Made by a program: the position numbers and the translations under genes. The notes under the pieces were generated by a model that saw only the letters and a program-made list of their open reading frames with translations, ran no database searches and was not told the DNA's origin. 64,000 bases of DNA from Synanceia verrucosa (Eukaryota; Chordata; Actinopteri; Perciformes; Synanceiidae), in the NCBI GenBank assembly GCA_029721515.1, contig CM056567.1, positions 495,674 to 559,673 on the forward strand, read 5' to 3'. Positions 40,541 through 53,786 of this stretch are shown here, piece after piece. Numbering within the stretch: the first letter of the stretch is position 1; each line of letters begins with the position of its first letter.

Positions 40541-41530
40541 CACTCTGTATTGCCAAAAGTATTCGCTCATCCATCCAAATAATCAGAATCAGGTGTTCCA
40601 ATCACTTCCATGTCCACAGGTGTATAAAATCAAGCAGCTAGGCATGCAGACTGCTTTTACAAACATTTGTGAAAGAATGGGTCGCTCTCAGGAGCTCAGT
40701 GAATTCCAGTGTGGAACTGTGATAGGATGCCACCTGTGCAACAAATCCAGTTGTGAAATTTCCTCGCGCCAAAATATTCCACAGTCAACTGTCAACTGTA
40801 TTATAAGAACGTGGAAGTGTTTGGGAACGACAGCAACTCAGCCATGAAGTGGTAGACCACGTAAACTGATGGAGCGGGGTCAGTGGATACTGAGGCACAT
40901 AGTGTGAAGAGGTCACCAACTTTCTGCAGAGTCAATCACTACAGACCTCCAAACTTCATGTGGCCTTCAGATTAGCTCAAGAACAGTGCACAGAGAGCTT
41001 CATGGAATGGGTTTCCATGGCCGAGCAGCTGCATCCAAGAACCATACATCACCAAGTGCAATGCAAAGCGTCGGATGCAGTGGTGTAAAGCACGCCATCA
41101 CTGGACTCTAGAGCAGTGGAGATGTGTTCTCTGGAGTGATGAATCACGCTTCTCCATCTGGCAATCTGATGGATGAGTCTGGGTTTGGCGGTTTCCAGGA
41201 GAACGATACTTGTCGGACTGCATTGTGCCAAGTGTAAAGTTTGGTGGAGGGGGGATTATGGTGTGGGGTTGTTTTTCAGGAGCTGGGCTTGGCCCCTTAG
41301 TTCCAGTGAAAGGAACTCTGAATGCTTCAGCATACCAAGACATTTTGGACAATTCCATGCTCCCAACTTTGTGGGAACAGTTTGGAGCTGGCCCCTTCCT
41401 CTTCCAACATGACTGTGCACCAGTGCACAAAGCAAGGTCCATAAAGACATGGATGACAGAGTCTGGTGTGGATGAACTTGACTGGCCTGCACAGAGTCCT
41501 GACCTCAACCTGATAGAAAATTACCCCTAG
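40541..41530 (+). mobile_element. Tc1-like DNA transposon, 3' truncated, at the satellite edge
   Basis: The left end CACTCTGTATTGCCAAAAGT follows a TA and is typical of an abundant fish Tc1-like family. Transposase remnants in several frames follow: the helix-turn-helix region around RMGRSQELSEFQCGTVIGC (about 40676-40735), and a C-terminal catalytic part from about 41213 with FGGGGIMVWGCFSGAG, the second acidic motif FQHDCAPVHKA and the third motif SPDLNLIE. In-frame stops and frameshifts near 40845, 40908 and 41110 make it inactive. No right terminal repeat is present: the sequence leaves the family just after the third catalytic motif. The insertion marks the boundary between satellite and unique DNA. 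Confidence 0.9.
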
Positions 41531-42020
41531 ATTCCTTACAGTGGCACTAGAGGCTGGTGCTTAACTTCAGTTTTGTCTGAATTTAACAACAGGAAATTGT
41601 CTGTCATCCAGGTTTTTATGTCCTTTAGGCATGCTGGGAGTTTAGCTAACTGGCTGACTTCATCTGGTTTTATCTATCTCAGCAATAAGACAACGACACA
41701 GGTGGACGGCTTGGATGAGGAAATCACTATCTTCAGAGGTCTATGGGAGAAAATATAATAAATATAAAAATATACTTTGGTTCTTCAATGAGTTCTAAGG
41801 TTCTTGTTTGATGACAAAGCAGTTTCAAAAATGTCTGCAACCCCTCCTGCCTAGCCAGTGACTCCAGGAATATGAGTATTAATAGGCTAATAGGTTAGTT
41901 GCTATGCTAACTACTAGGCTACCTTCTGGGCTAACTTCTAGGCTATCTGCTAGGCTAACTGCTGTTGTTAGCTTTAAACGCTACAGAAAAAACAAACAAA
42001 CGTTTCCAATTCTGAACGCG
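41531..42020. other. Region downstream of pogz, with a TAGGCTAACT-type repeat
   Basis: Mostly unrecognised sequence. A 61-codon open frame at 41573-41758 matches nothing I know. At about 41878-41970 there is a short irregular repeat of GCTAACTGCTAGGCTA, a simple sequence common in fish. Confidence 0.5.
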
Positions 42021-42024
42021 TCTC

Positions 42025-42030
42025 TTTATT
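42025..42030 (-). terminator. Polyadenylation signal of pogz
   Basis: AATAAA on the minus strand (TTTATT on +) lies 207 bp beyond the pogz stop codon, at a distance consistent with a short 3'UTR. Confidence 0.6.
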
Positions 42031-42236
42031 TTACTATAAAATATCACAACTCATGTTCCAGTATTAAAATGTACCAAAAAAGGTCAAAGTCAGTTTGGTC
42101 ACTTTAGCTCAGGTTGATCACTTGTTCTTCATCAGTTCGATCCAAACATGGAGCCTGAGGACCGACCGGCTGGAAACAAAGCCACTGATTGACATCACGA
42201 GTCAGGAAGCAGCTCAGTTTCAACAGAAGAAGCTGA

Positions 42237-44072
42237 TCAGTCGTCTGTGAAGCCATGAAACGAGTCCTGATCGCTCTCATCATCGAACACCTGCTGCAGA
42301 GCAGAGGGGCTTCTGATCTGCAGATCCTCCTCGAGGTTCTGGTCCTGGTCCACCATCTCCTGATGGTCCTGGTCCACCTCATCCACCATTTCTTGATTGT
42401 CCTGGTCCACCCTGTCTTCTTCCTCCATCACCAGAAGCAGGTCCAGCTGTGGTCCTGATCTTGGTTCAGATCCTGGTTCTGGTTCACAGGTCTCCAGAGG
42501 CTGGACCAGAGCCTCAGTCAGAGCTGCTCTCATCTTCGCTGCCTCCTGTCGATCCTCCAGCTGCTGCAGGTTACACACCAAAGCAAAAGACCTGAGGGGT
42601 TGCCATGGCAACACAGAGTGCCGTTAATTATGAAACCACATAAAACATCAAATCCAGAATAAAAGTGAACAAAGAGGCACTGGGACCTGCAGAGGAAGTG
42701 AGGCGCTGAGTTCAGTGTGGAGGAAACTTCACTGAGCCAACAGGCCAGAGTCAGAGCCAGCTGGTCCAGACCCAAACCCTCCAGACCCCCTTCAGACATC
42801 AGCTGAGTCCACCGGGCCTGGAGGAGGACACAGGTGAGACAAACGCAGACAGGTGAGTCAGATTGGTGAGACAGGTCCAGGCTGGTGAGTCAGACAGGTG
42901 AGACAAACGCAGACAGGTGTTACCTCCCTATGTTATACCATGGCCCGTAACAACAGGTGAGACAGGTCCAGACAGGTGAGACAAACGCGGACAGGTGAGA
43001 CAAATGCAGACAGGTGAGACAGGTCCAGACAGGTGAGTCAGATAGGTGAGACAAACGCAGAGAGGTGAGACAGGTCCAGACAGGTGAGTCAGATAGGTGA
43101 GACAAACGCAGAGAGGTGAGACAGGTCCAGACAGGTGAGTCAGATAGGTGAGACAGGTCCAGACAGGTGAGTCAGATAGGTGAGACTAACGCAGACAGGT
43201 GAGACAAATGCAGACAGGTGAGACAGGCCCAGACAGGTGAGACAGGTCCAGACAGGTGAGTCAGATAGGTGAGACTAACGCAGACAGGTGAGACAAATGC
43301 AGACAGGTGAGACAGGCCCAGACAGGTGAGACAGATAGGTGAGACAGGGCCGGGCAGGTGAGTCAGACAGGTGAGAAAAACGCAGACAGGTGAGACACAC
43401 TCAGACAGGTGAGACAGATCCTGACAGGAGAGACAGGCAGGTGAGACAGATCCTGACAGGTGAGACAGGTACCAGCAGGAAGTCTCGGAGCACTGGTGTC
43501 ACACAGACGTCCAGCGGCTGCAGACGGCAACAGCATCCAGGTGGGATGAAGACGGCCTCTGTGGACATGGAGGTCAAACTGCCCCTGAACTCGTCTGTAA
43601 GGTGACCTCGATGGACGTCCACCATCAGGACCGACTCACGGTTGTGCTGCGAGGCCACATGGGGGTGCCACACCTGCATCACATGACCAACATGGAAAGC
43701 CAAACTGTCACTTTGATGGATTTCACAATAAGAGCGGGGAGGTAAAGTGCATCAGACTGATGCTCAGACCTTCTCCATCCAGATGTGGAGGCGATCTTGG
43801 TCTGTGAACCCTTCCTGTTGAGCCTCCAGCAGAACGTTGTCTGGGAAGCCTTCAGGAAGGCGTGACGGGGTTCCTCTGAAGAACAGCAGGGGGGGCAGGA
43901 AGGTCCCATCGGACAGGCCAGAGAAGACGATGTCAAACACAGGTTCATCTTCTGCAGAGCCAGACAGCTGGAAGGCTGATGAGTTCTGACTGGAGAACAG
44001 GTCAAAGTCAATGAAGATGGAGAACTCGTCCATGGAGCCAACGCTGTGAGGAGGAAAACATCTGCTCTGGAT
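42237..44072 (-). CDS. pogz: pogz pogo-type DDE domain and C-terminus
   Basis: Exon 44072-43770 carries SMDEFSIFIDFDLF (first acidic position) and LSDGTFLPPLLFFRGTP. Exon 43673-43473 carries ESVLMVDVHRGHLTDEF (second Asp) and CCRLQPLDVCVTPVLRDF (third Asp), so all three acidic positions of the pogo fold are kept, as in human POGZ. Exon 42817-42687 gives LGLDQLALTLACWLSEV. Exon 42591-42237 ends DDESDQDSFHGFTDD. The closing acidic 'SFxGF' corresponds to the human 'SFYGF' motif, a type of motif that binds the LEDGF/p75 IBD domain. The domain is domesticated and no transposition is implied. Confidence 0.93.
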
Positions 44073-47000
44073 CTGAGGACAACAGAGTCACAAATATGAC
44101 TATTTATTATTCTATAACATTATTTTATAACCTCTCACTCCTTTACAGCAGCAGGCTTATGAATGGCACCTTTTCACCTTTTAAGATAATTCATTCCTGA
44201 CATTTGGAAATTAAAGTGTTGTGATTTGGTAAAAGTTACACTGATTATTGAATATTCAGTCTTAAAGGTCCCATATGATACACTTTTTCGGCAATTCCAT
44301 ATAAGTCTCAGATGTCCAGCAATATTGTATTAAAAGTGTATTACCCCAAACTCAGCCCTGGTCCTAAATTCTAGCCAGTTAAAAAAAATCACTGTATTGA
44401 GCTCTGCTGAGAACAAGCTGTTTCTGTGTCTGTACCTTTAAATGTTCCTGAGCTGTTTCTGTGTCTGTACCTTTAAATGTTCCTGAGCTGTTTCTGTGCC
44501 TGTACCTTTCAATGTTCCTGAGCTGTTTCTGTGCCTGTACCTTTAAATTTTCCTGAGCTGTTCCTGTGCCTGTACCTTTAAATGCTCCTGAGCTGTTCCT
44601 GTACCTTTAAATGTTCCTGAGCTGTTCCTGTGCCTGTACCTTTAAATGCTCCTGAGCTGTTCCTGTACCTTTAAATGTTCCTGAGCTGTTCCTGTGCCTG
44701 TACCTTTAAATGCTCCTGAGCTGTTCCTGTGCCTTTAAATTTTCCTGAGCTGTTCCTGTGCCTGTACCTTTAAATGTTAAATGAGCTGTTCCTGTGCCTG
44801 CACCTTTAAATGTTCCTGAGCTGTTCCTGTGCCTGCACCTTTAAATGTTCCTGAGCTGTTCCTGTACCTTTAAATGTTAATGAGCTGTTCCTGTACCTTT
44901 AAATGTTCCTGAGCTGTTCCTGTACCTTTAAATGTTCCTGAGCTGTTCCTGAGCTGTTCCTGTACCTTTAAATGTTCCTGAGCTGTTCCTGTACCTTTAA
45001 ATGTTCCTGAGCTGTTCCTGTGCCTGTACCTTTAAATGTTCATGAGCTGTTCCTGTGCCTGTACCTTTAAATGTTCCTGAGCTGTTCCTGTGCCTTTAAA
45101 TTTTCCTGAGCTGTTCCTGTGCCTGTACCTTTAAATGCTCCTGAGCTGTTCCTGTACCTTTAAATGTTAATGAGCTGTTCCTGTACCTTTAAATGTTCCT
45201 GAGTTGTTCCTGTACCTTTAAATGTTCCTGAGCTGTTCCTGTGCCTGTACCTTTAAATGTTCCTGAGCTGTTCCTGTGCCTGTACCTTTAAATGTTCCTG
45301 AGCTGTTCCTGTCCCTGTACCTTTAAATGTTCCTGAGCTGTTCCTGTACCTTTAAATGTTAATGAGCTGTTCCTGTACCTTTAAATGTTCCTGAGTTGTT
45401 CCTGTACCTTTAAATGTTCCTGAGCTGTTCCTGTGCCTGTACCTATAAATGTTCCTGAGCTGTTCCTGTGCCTGTACCTTTAAATGCTCCTGAGCTGTTC
45501 CTGTACCTTTAAATGTTAATGAGCTGTTCCTGTACCTTTAAATGTTCCTGAGTTGTTCCTGTACCTTTAAATGTTCCTGAGCTGTTCCTGTGCCTGTACC
45601 TTTAAATGTTCCTGAGCTGTTCCTGTGCCTGTACCTTTAAATGTTCCTGAGCTGTTCCTGTGCCTGTACCTTTAAATGCTCCTGAGCTGTTCCTGTACCT
45701 TTAAATGTTAATGAGCTGTTCCTGTACCTTTAAATGTTCCTGAGTTGTTCCTGTACCTTTAAATGTTCCTGAGCTGTTCCTGTGCCTGTACCTTTAAATG
45801 TTCCTGAGCTGTTCCTGTGCCTGTACCTTTAAATGTTCCTGAGCTGTTCCTGTACCTTTAAATGTTCCTGAGCTGTTCCTGTGCCTGTACCTTTAAATGT
45901 TAATGAGCTGTTCCTGTGCCTTTAAATGTTAATGAGCTGTTCCTGTGCCTGTACCTTTAAATGTTAATGAGCTGTGTCTGACCTGAGTGGTGAAGGACTG
46001 TATGAACATGCGGCTGTTGTCTCTGATGCTCCTCGGCAGTCTTCCCTTCTGTTCGTCAACGTTGTTGTTGCTGTTGTTGTTGTTGTTTGTGGACTGCAGG
46101 CTGAGCTCGTGCCTCAGCAGGAAGTCCACGCTCCAGCTGTTCCAGTCTGTCAGCTGACTGTCCTCGCCCAGCGCTGTCCTGGCCATCTGCAGCAGGACGG
46201 CTTCCTCCAGACTCAGCTGCTGCTCCCTCTGACTCAGAAGCCACTCCTGGTTCCTCTCCTGGTTCCTCTCCTGGTTCCTCTCTGTCCTCCAGCACCACTT
46301 CCTCTCCGACAGCCAGCGACGCTGCTGGTCCATCCAGGAGGAGATGACCTGAGGAGGTGTCTGATGGTGGTGGGAGGCCTGAAGGACGCCATGACACAGA
46401 GAGGAGAGGACCACTGGCAACTGGGAGGAGGTGAGAGGAGAGATGGGGAGCTGAGGAGGAGCGAGGAGGAGAGAGGAGAAGGATGAAGAGGAAGAGGAGA
46501 GAGGAGGAGAGGAGAGAAGAGGAGGACACCGTCACCATCTCATTCTACATGAGGTTCCTAACACGAAACAGCGCAGTCACAGGATCGTACTGGATTTCAC
46601 CAAACCCGATGTTGCAACTCGGCGGGTGGTCTGTCCCAAAATCCACATGCACATGGACTTCGTTTAATTCAGATAATGGTCAGCGACCTGGCTGACTCCA
46701 CTACGCTAGGTGGCGCTGTAGCCCTTTCAACAAGTGGTGTTAGAACTACTTCCTGTTGACAGCTACTTAACAACAACAATAAATAATAATAAACTCCATC
46801 TTCTTGTCTGTCCAAAAGTGAGTTGTTGATTTATTCGAAGCCATGGTATCATTTGACTTTTCAGACAACAACATTACTGGTTATGACGCCGTTGGCGCTT
46901 CCTTCCACTTCCGGGTGAAATCCCCAGCAGACATTCTCAACCCGGACGCAGGACAGAGGATGCGAATACGATACGATCCTGTTAACAAGAGGCACAAAGT

Positions 47001-47699
47001 GGATTAAGAATGGCTTAAGCCAGTGGTTCCTAACAGATTAGCGAATCCAGTCCCGATACGATCCTAGCCTGTGCTCATGAATTCCATACATTTTTGATGC
47101 CTTCATTATATGATTAAGCTTGTCCATGTGCACGCAGTGACTGTCTATTGTCTCCCATTTAATTGAATTTAAAAATTAATGTCTTCAAATTTTGGATAAA
47201 TAACTAGAAAAGCACTCAGAGAGTGCAGACCTCTGCCAAGGCAGCAACAGCGACTTTTTAATTAAATTTACCTCTGCTGCCAAGGACGTTATGTTTTCAC
47301 TGGGGCTTGTTTGTATGTTTGATGGTTTCCAAAGTAACTCAAAACGTTATGAATGGATTTTGATGACATTTTCAGGATTGGCCGGAAGTGGCCTAACTTA
47401 AAACTGATTCATTTTTGGTGGTGCCACTGAATTGGATCCGATCACCACCAAAAATTGATCAGTTTTAAGTTAGGCCACTTCTGACCAGCCCTGAAAATTT
47501 CGTCAAAAACCGTCATTAATTTTTTGAGTTATTTTGCAAACAAACAAACTAACAAACAAATCAACAAATCCCGGTGAAAACGTAAGCTCCGCCAAGGAGA
47601 TTATGCTTTAATAATAACATATTATATTATTTAACAATAATAATATATTATTATTTAATAATAATTATGAAAATGATGATGATATAGAGACAGTGTATT

Positions 47700-47749
<50 letters not shown>

Positions 47750-50700
47750 AAGGGGTTGGGCAATGAAACTGAAACACTGGCCAAATTAGTGTTGGAGGTT
47801 TAAATGTGAGCAGCCTGGTGGTCAAACTTCATTGACTGCACATTGCACCAGTAAGAGCACAGTGTGAAGGTTCAATTAGCAGAGTAATAGCACAGTTTGG
47901 CTTAAAATATTTCAATGCACACAACATTATGGGAGACATATCAGACTTCCAAAGAGGATAAACTGTTGGTGCACATCTGTGACTAAGACAGCAAGTCTTT
48001 GTGATGTATCAAAAGCCACGGTATCCAGGGTGATGTCAGCATACCACCAAGAAGGACGAACCACATCCAACAGGAGGAACTGTAGACGCAAGAGGAAGCT
48101 GTCTGAAAGGGATGTATCCAAAAAACATCAAAGCACAGCTGCCCAACTCACTGCAGAATGAAATGTGCACCTCAACTCTCCTGTTTCCACCAAAACTGTC
48201 CGTCTGGAGCTCCACAGGGTCAACATCCATGACATGTGAAACATGTCTTGTTCTCTGAGTCCACCTTTACTGTCTTTGCCACATTTCTGGAGAGTTCTGG
48301 TGTGGAGAAGCCCCAAAGAAGCGTACCACCCAGACTGTTGCATGTCTAGAGTGAAGCAAGGCGGTGGATCAGTGATGGTTTGGGCTGCAATATCATGGCA
48401 TTCCTTAGGCCCAGTACTTGTTCTTGATGGACACGTCACTGCCAAGGACTACTGAACCATTCTGGAGGACCATGTGCTCCCAATGGTTCAAACATTGTAT
48501 CCTGAAGGCGGTGCCGTGTATCAGGATGATAATGCAGAAAGACTGCTGACAGAGTGGTTTGATGAACATGAAAGTGAAGCTGAACATGTCCCATGGCCTG
48601 CACAGTCACCACATCTAAATATTATTGAGACACTTTGGGCTGTTTTGGAGGAGTGAGTCAGGAAACGTTTTCCTCCACCAACATCACATAGTGCTGGTGT
48701 GTGTGTGTGTGTGTGTGTGTATGTATATACAGTCATGGAAAAAATTATTAGACCACCCTTGTTTTCTTCAATTTCTTGTTCATTCTAATATCTGGTACCA
48801 CTAAACGTATAATACAATGAACACAACAAAAAATGCAGCTGGTCACATAATACTTTATGTCCTATTTGACATTCTTAAGCTTAATTGATTCCCAGGGTAT
48901 ATAAGAGGCCATTTCATGTCACAAGCAGCACTGCACATGCAAAGGCCTAGAGTGGTTTCCTGCTTACATTCAAGCCGTAGCACAACTCAGAAGTTGTCAG
49001 CTCTCACATAATGCCTAAAACAAAAGAATTATGTGAAGCAACAAAGGCAGCCATCTTGGCACTGCTGGAAATTGGCATGAGTGAGAGACAGGTAGCGAAA
49101 AAACTGAAGATCTCCAAGACAGCCGTTCATTCCAACAAAAAAACAAGCTGAACATGGCACTACCAAATTGCTACCTGGCCGTGGCAGGAAACGTCTTTCT
49201 ACCCCACGAGATGACCGTGCACTCATCCGTTCCTGTGTCAGGAATCGTCGTCAGACCTCCAGGGATCTTAAAAATGAGTGGGCACTGTCGAGAAATGTGA
49301 CTTGCTCGGCAAGGACAGTTCGAAACCGACTTGTTGAAGCTGGTTTGAAGTCACACAGAGCACGCAAGAAGCCCTTCATCAATGAAAGGCAGAGGAAGGC
49401 CTGGTTACTCTTTGCTCGAGACCACAAGGATTGGACTGTTGATGATTGGGCTAAGGTTCTCTTCAGTGATGAATCCAATTTTGAATTGATGCCCACTCCA
49501 GCCAACTTACTGGTTAGGAGGAAGCCTGGAGAAGCTTACAACCCAGACTGTCTTGCCCCTACAGTAAAACATGGGGGTGGATCAGTCATGATCTGGGGTT
49601 GTTTCAGTCTGAGTGGAACAGGGCAAATGCAATTGTGTGAAGGCCGAATGAACCAGGTCAAGTACAGGACTACCCTTGAAAACAGTCTTCTTCCATCAGC
49701 TGGAAAACTCTTTCCTGCCTCGAATGACTGGATTTTCCAACAAGACAATGCCCCTTGCCACACGGCAAGGTCAGTTAAAGCCTGGATGGAGAACCACAAC
49801 ATTCGCACCATGCCTTGGCCTGCTCAATCACCAGATCTTAATCCAATTGAAAACCTGTGGAAAATCATCAAACTCAAAATGGAGAACCACAAGCCCAAAA
49901 ACAAAGAAAATTTGTTTGAATTTGTCCAACAGGAATGGGCTGCTGTGACAGCAGAACAATGTCAGAAGCTGGTGGAGAGCATGCCAAGACGCATGGCTGC
50001 AGTCATCAAAAACAATGGTTATGCAATCAAGTATTAACTCTTGTGTGTATCATGTGTTTAAAGCAAACAGAAAAGAAAACATGGAATGCTTAAAAGTAGT
50101 GTTTTTGGCGGTACAATGCCATAGCTATTGATGTAAGAATTTAAGTAATTTTGGTTATTATCAAGAAAACCATGGAAAATGAATAATCCTTAGTTCTTAA
50201 ATTAAACTCTCATGAGCTATTTTTGTTGTTATCATTATAATTGTCCAAACAAATGTACCTTTAGTTGAGCCAGGCATTAAAATTAACAAGAAATTGAAGA
50301 AAACAAGGGTGGTCTAATAATTTTTTCCATGACTGTATGTATACATACACACACACACACACACACACATATATGTATATATACATGTATATGTACATAT
50401 ATTGCTAATAGTTTTGGTATAATTCATTTTAAATAGGTAACAATAATAAAAGCTCATGCTGTTCCAGTTAATGTAGAAAATCCAGTTTAGTTTTTGTCAT
50501 TAAAGCAGACAAACATCTGTTGTTGAATCATACCAAAACAAACCATCTGCTGATCAGCTGATCACTGCTCACCTGTGGTGGGCGGGGCCCCAGGAACTTG
50601 ATGGTCATGGCGGGGGGAGTAGAGAGGGGGGAGGGGGCAGTGAGGGGTTTGACGGACAGCTGGGTGAAGGTCTGACCAGAGGGCAGTAGGTGGATTGGGA

Positions 50701-53700
50701 TGAAGGCTCCGCCCCCACCACCTGAGGGTGATGTCACCCTTCAAAATAAAATAAAGTTTCATAAATAGTCCTCAACAACAGCAGATTAGAGAGTACACAC
50801 TTCGTATTCCTGTGATTCCCCTCAGCTAATTAATGTTAGTGTTTGTTTTAATGTAACCAGACTAAAAACAGGACGGTCATGTCCAGGTTAAAGTTTCACT
50901 GCAGCCTGATGAGCAAAGAAACCGAAAAACATGGAAAGAGTGACATTACAGAGAACAAGAATAATACTGTGAGAATAATAATACTGTGTGAAATTTTGCA
51001 TTTACAGCTAGCTCACCTGCTGCCTCTTCACATTAAAAGCCCTCAAACCCCTTGTTGCTTTTACTGTGAAGGAGCTAATAAGCAGTTGGTGTGCAGGCTG
51101 TTAGAGATCATTATTGTGTTTTCATCAGGTCAGAACTCTTTGACAGGCGCTGAATAATAAAAAGAAATAAATAGTAAAAGGTGTGGATGCTTAACTCTAA
51201 CAGTGAAGGAAAAATGAGTGGCTTTCAGATCTTTAAGGTATTCACCTGGGAGCCGTCCGTCGCTTCTGTGTTTCAGGTCCGTCAACGCTCAACTCTGAAA
51301 CAACAAACAGTTTTATAACCAAGTATTCAGACACTTCACTGAAGTAAAAGGACTAGTGCTACATACCAGTACGACAAACACTAGAAAACAGAAGTACAGC
51401 TAGAACTGTTGTCAACGCTGCAAATTAGAGACATGCTTCATTTATTTGAGATTTAGCAGCAGCAATAAACTAATATTCCTAATTAATGAGGAACTTCTTT
51501 TTTTTTTACACTGTTCCCTTTAACTGAGAACTGAATCATCAAACTGTACTGATACACCCCTAAGCAGTAATAGCACTACATTTTTCCTGTCTGTGTTTTA
51601 CTAGTATATATGATGTAGTAGTAGTATTATCAGTAAACACATGAAGGAAAACAATTTATCAAATATTCAACATATCCGGAGATACGAGGTTTTCACTGGA
51701 CAGGAATGAAGCACAACTAAATAAGCTGCAGTAAAAAGTACAACATTTACTTGAGATGTAATGAAGGAGAAATACTCAAGTGCAACATTTACTTGAGATG
51801 TAATGAAGGAGAAATACTCAAGTGAAGTACTGTGAACGTGCTCTGGAGCAGTACTACTACACAGCAGAAGTTTATCTCAACATCAAAATGTGAAAAAGGG
51901 AAAAAAAAATCTTCATCATCAAGAATCAACTTTTTCTCCCAACTCAGTTAATTTTAAATGTATTTTATTTTGTTGTTCCAACAGGAAGTTGTTTGAACTT
52001 TGGCTCCATCTTTATGATTAGAACATCCATCCATCCATCCATCCATCTTCTCCCTCTTATCCTCTCATAGGGTCGGGGGGCTGGAGTCTATCCCAGCTGT
52101 CTTAAGGTGAAAGACAGGGTACACCCTGGACAAGTGTCCAGTTCATCACAGGACACATAGAGACAGACAACCACTCACACTCACATTCACACCTACGGTC
52201 AATTTAAATTAACCAGTTAATCTAATCCCCATGCATGTTTTTGGATGGTGGGAGGAAGCCGGAGTACCAGAGAGAACCCACAGGCGACAGTGCTAACCAC
52301 TACACCACCGTGCCGCCCATATGATTAGAACCCCGATCATGTAATTAACCACATTAAAAAAATTCATATTGAGCTATTGATTCATGTTTCTGAGCACTAT
52401 TATAATAATAATAAATAATAATGATCACAAGACACCATTTTGAGTCATGATGATGCAGCGGTGTTGTGGTTTCTCCGTCAGGTGAGCAGACATCCTGTCT
52501 CCGCTGCAGGTGGAGAACGAACAGGACACACACATCAACCTCTGAGACGCCCTGACAAACACACAAACAAATAAACAAACACTTAAACCTGATATCTGAT
52601 CAACAGTAAATTATTTACATCAGCTGATTTTCAAAACAGTGGTTTGTCTGTAAACATGTTGCTATATATAAATAAATTAATATTAATAATACTGTTATAA
52701 ACAACTTAAATATTTGTTTTCAGTTCCTTAAATATTAGTTGTGTTGACATGTGATAGTTTAGTGACCTGGAGTCTGACTGGAAGATGGTGAGGTAGGAAG
52801 GCTTCTTCCTGCAGGTTGCATGGTTACTATGGAAACAACCAGAGGTCAAAGGTCAGACAGGGTCAACATATAATACATTAATAATGACAAGAGAGCGAGA
52901 CGAAACGTCTCCCACATCATTTTCTGTTTCAGCTAAAAACCTTCCTAAGATTTTGTCAAATCAATTCAACCAATGTTATAAAAATGTCTTTAAAATGCAT
53001 ATTACACTTCATGTAGAATAAAGACTGTTTTCATTTAATTTAATTTGCCATTTCAAAAATCCTATTCCTTTTTTAGTGATTATTAGAGAGGCTGTTGATT
53101 AATCAGCGTTAATGAGCTAATTTGTGCGATTCTACTTGGATTAAAAAAAAACTGCCTGAAAGCATCTCAGGAAAGAAGCTTATGATTATACCGGATAATT
53201 AAACTTTATTCACTGACAGCAACATTCAGGTTTATGAAGACTTGGTGATCTGCAACACTATTGATGATCGATCATCATTTAAGTCATTATTTAATTCTTA
53301 ATTAACTCCAGGCTCTCCTATGTCAGTAAACTGGACGTCTTTGTGTTTGAACTGTTGATGAAACAAAATAAAACATGTCAACAGATGAACTCCAGATAGT
53401 TACTTTATCATGTGGTTGGCGTAGGAGGTGGAGCAACAGGTGATGAACCTGCAGAGCGAGCAGTGGACCAGAGAAGGGAAATGAGACTCAAAGGCCTGGA
53501 TGGAGGAGAGACACTCAACACATCTCTGAGAGGGACGAGAGACTCTGAGAGAGAGAGAGAGAGCGAGAGAGATTTACTCTTCATTAATACTCTGTTCAGT
53601 TGTTTTTGTGCGTAACGTTCAGAGCAGGGGTGCAGATGGGATTTTTGAACTGGGGGAACCAAACTGTCTGCAAATGATTTCAACTCAATAAGTTATTTTT

Positions 53701-53752
53701 GATAAATATGAGCTTTATCATGATAGACACCAGTCAACAGTCTGATGATGCT

Positions 53753-53786
<34 letters not shown>

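Noticed and set aside
46056..46538. Second minus-strand frame of 160 codons and plus-strand frame of 170 codons
   Set aside because: Shadows of the pogz helix-turn-helix exon in other frames.
53526..53544. Alternative acceptor (CCTCTCAG) for the HP1-binding finger exon
   Set aside because: It breaks phase with the preceding exon, whereas the AG at the (CT)n tract keeps it.
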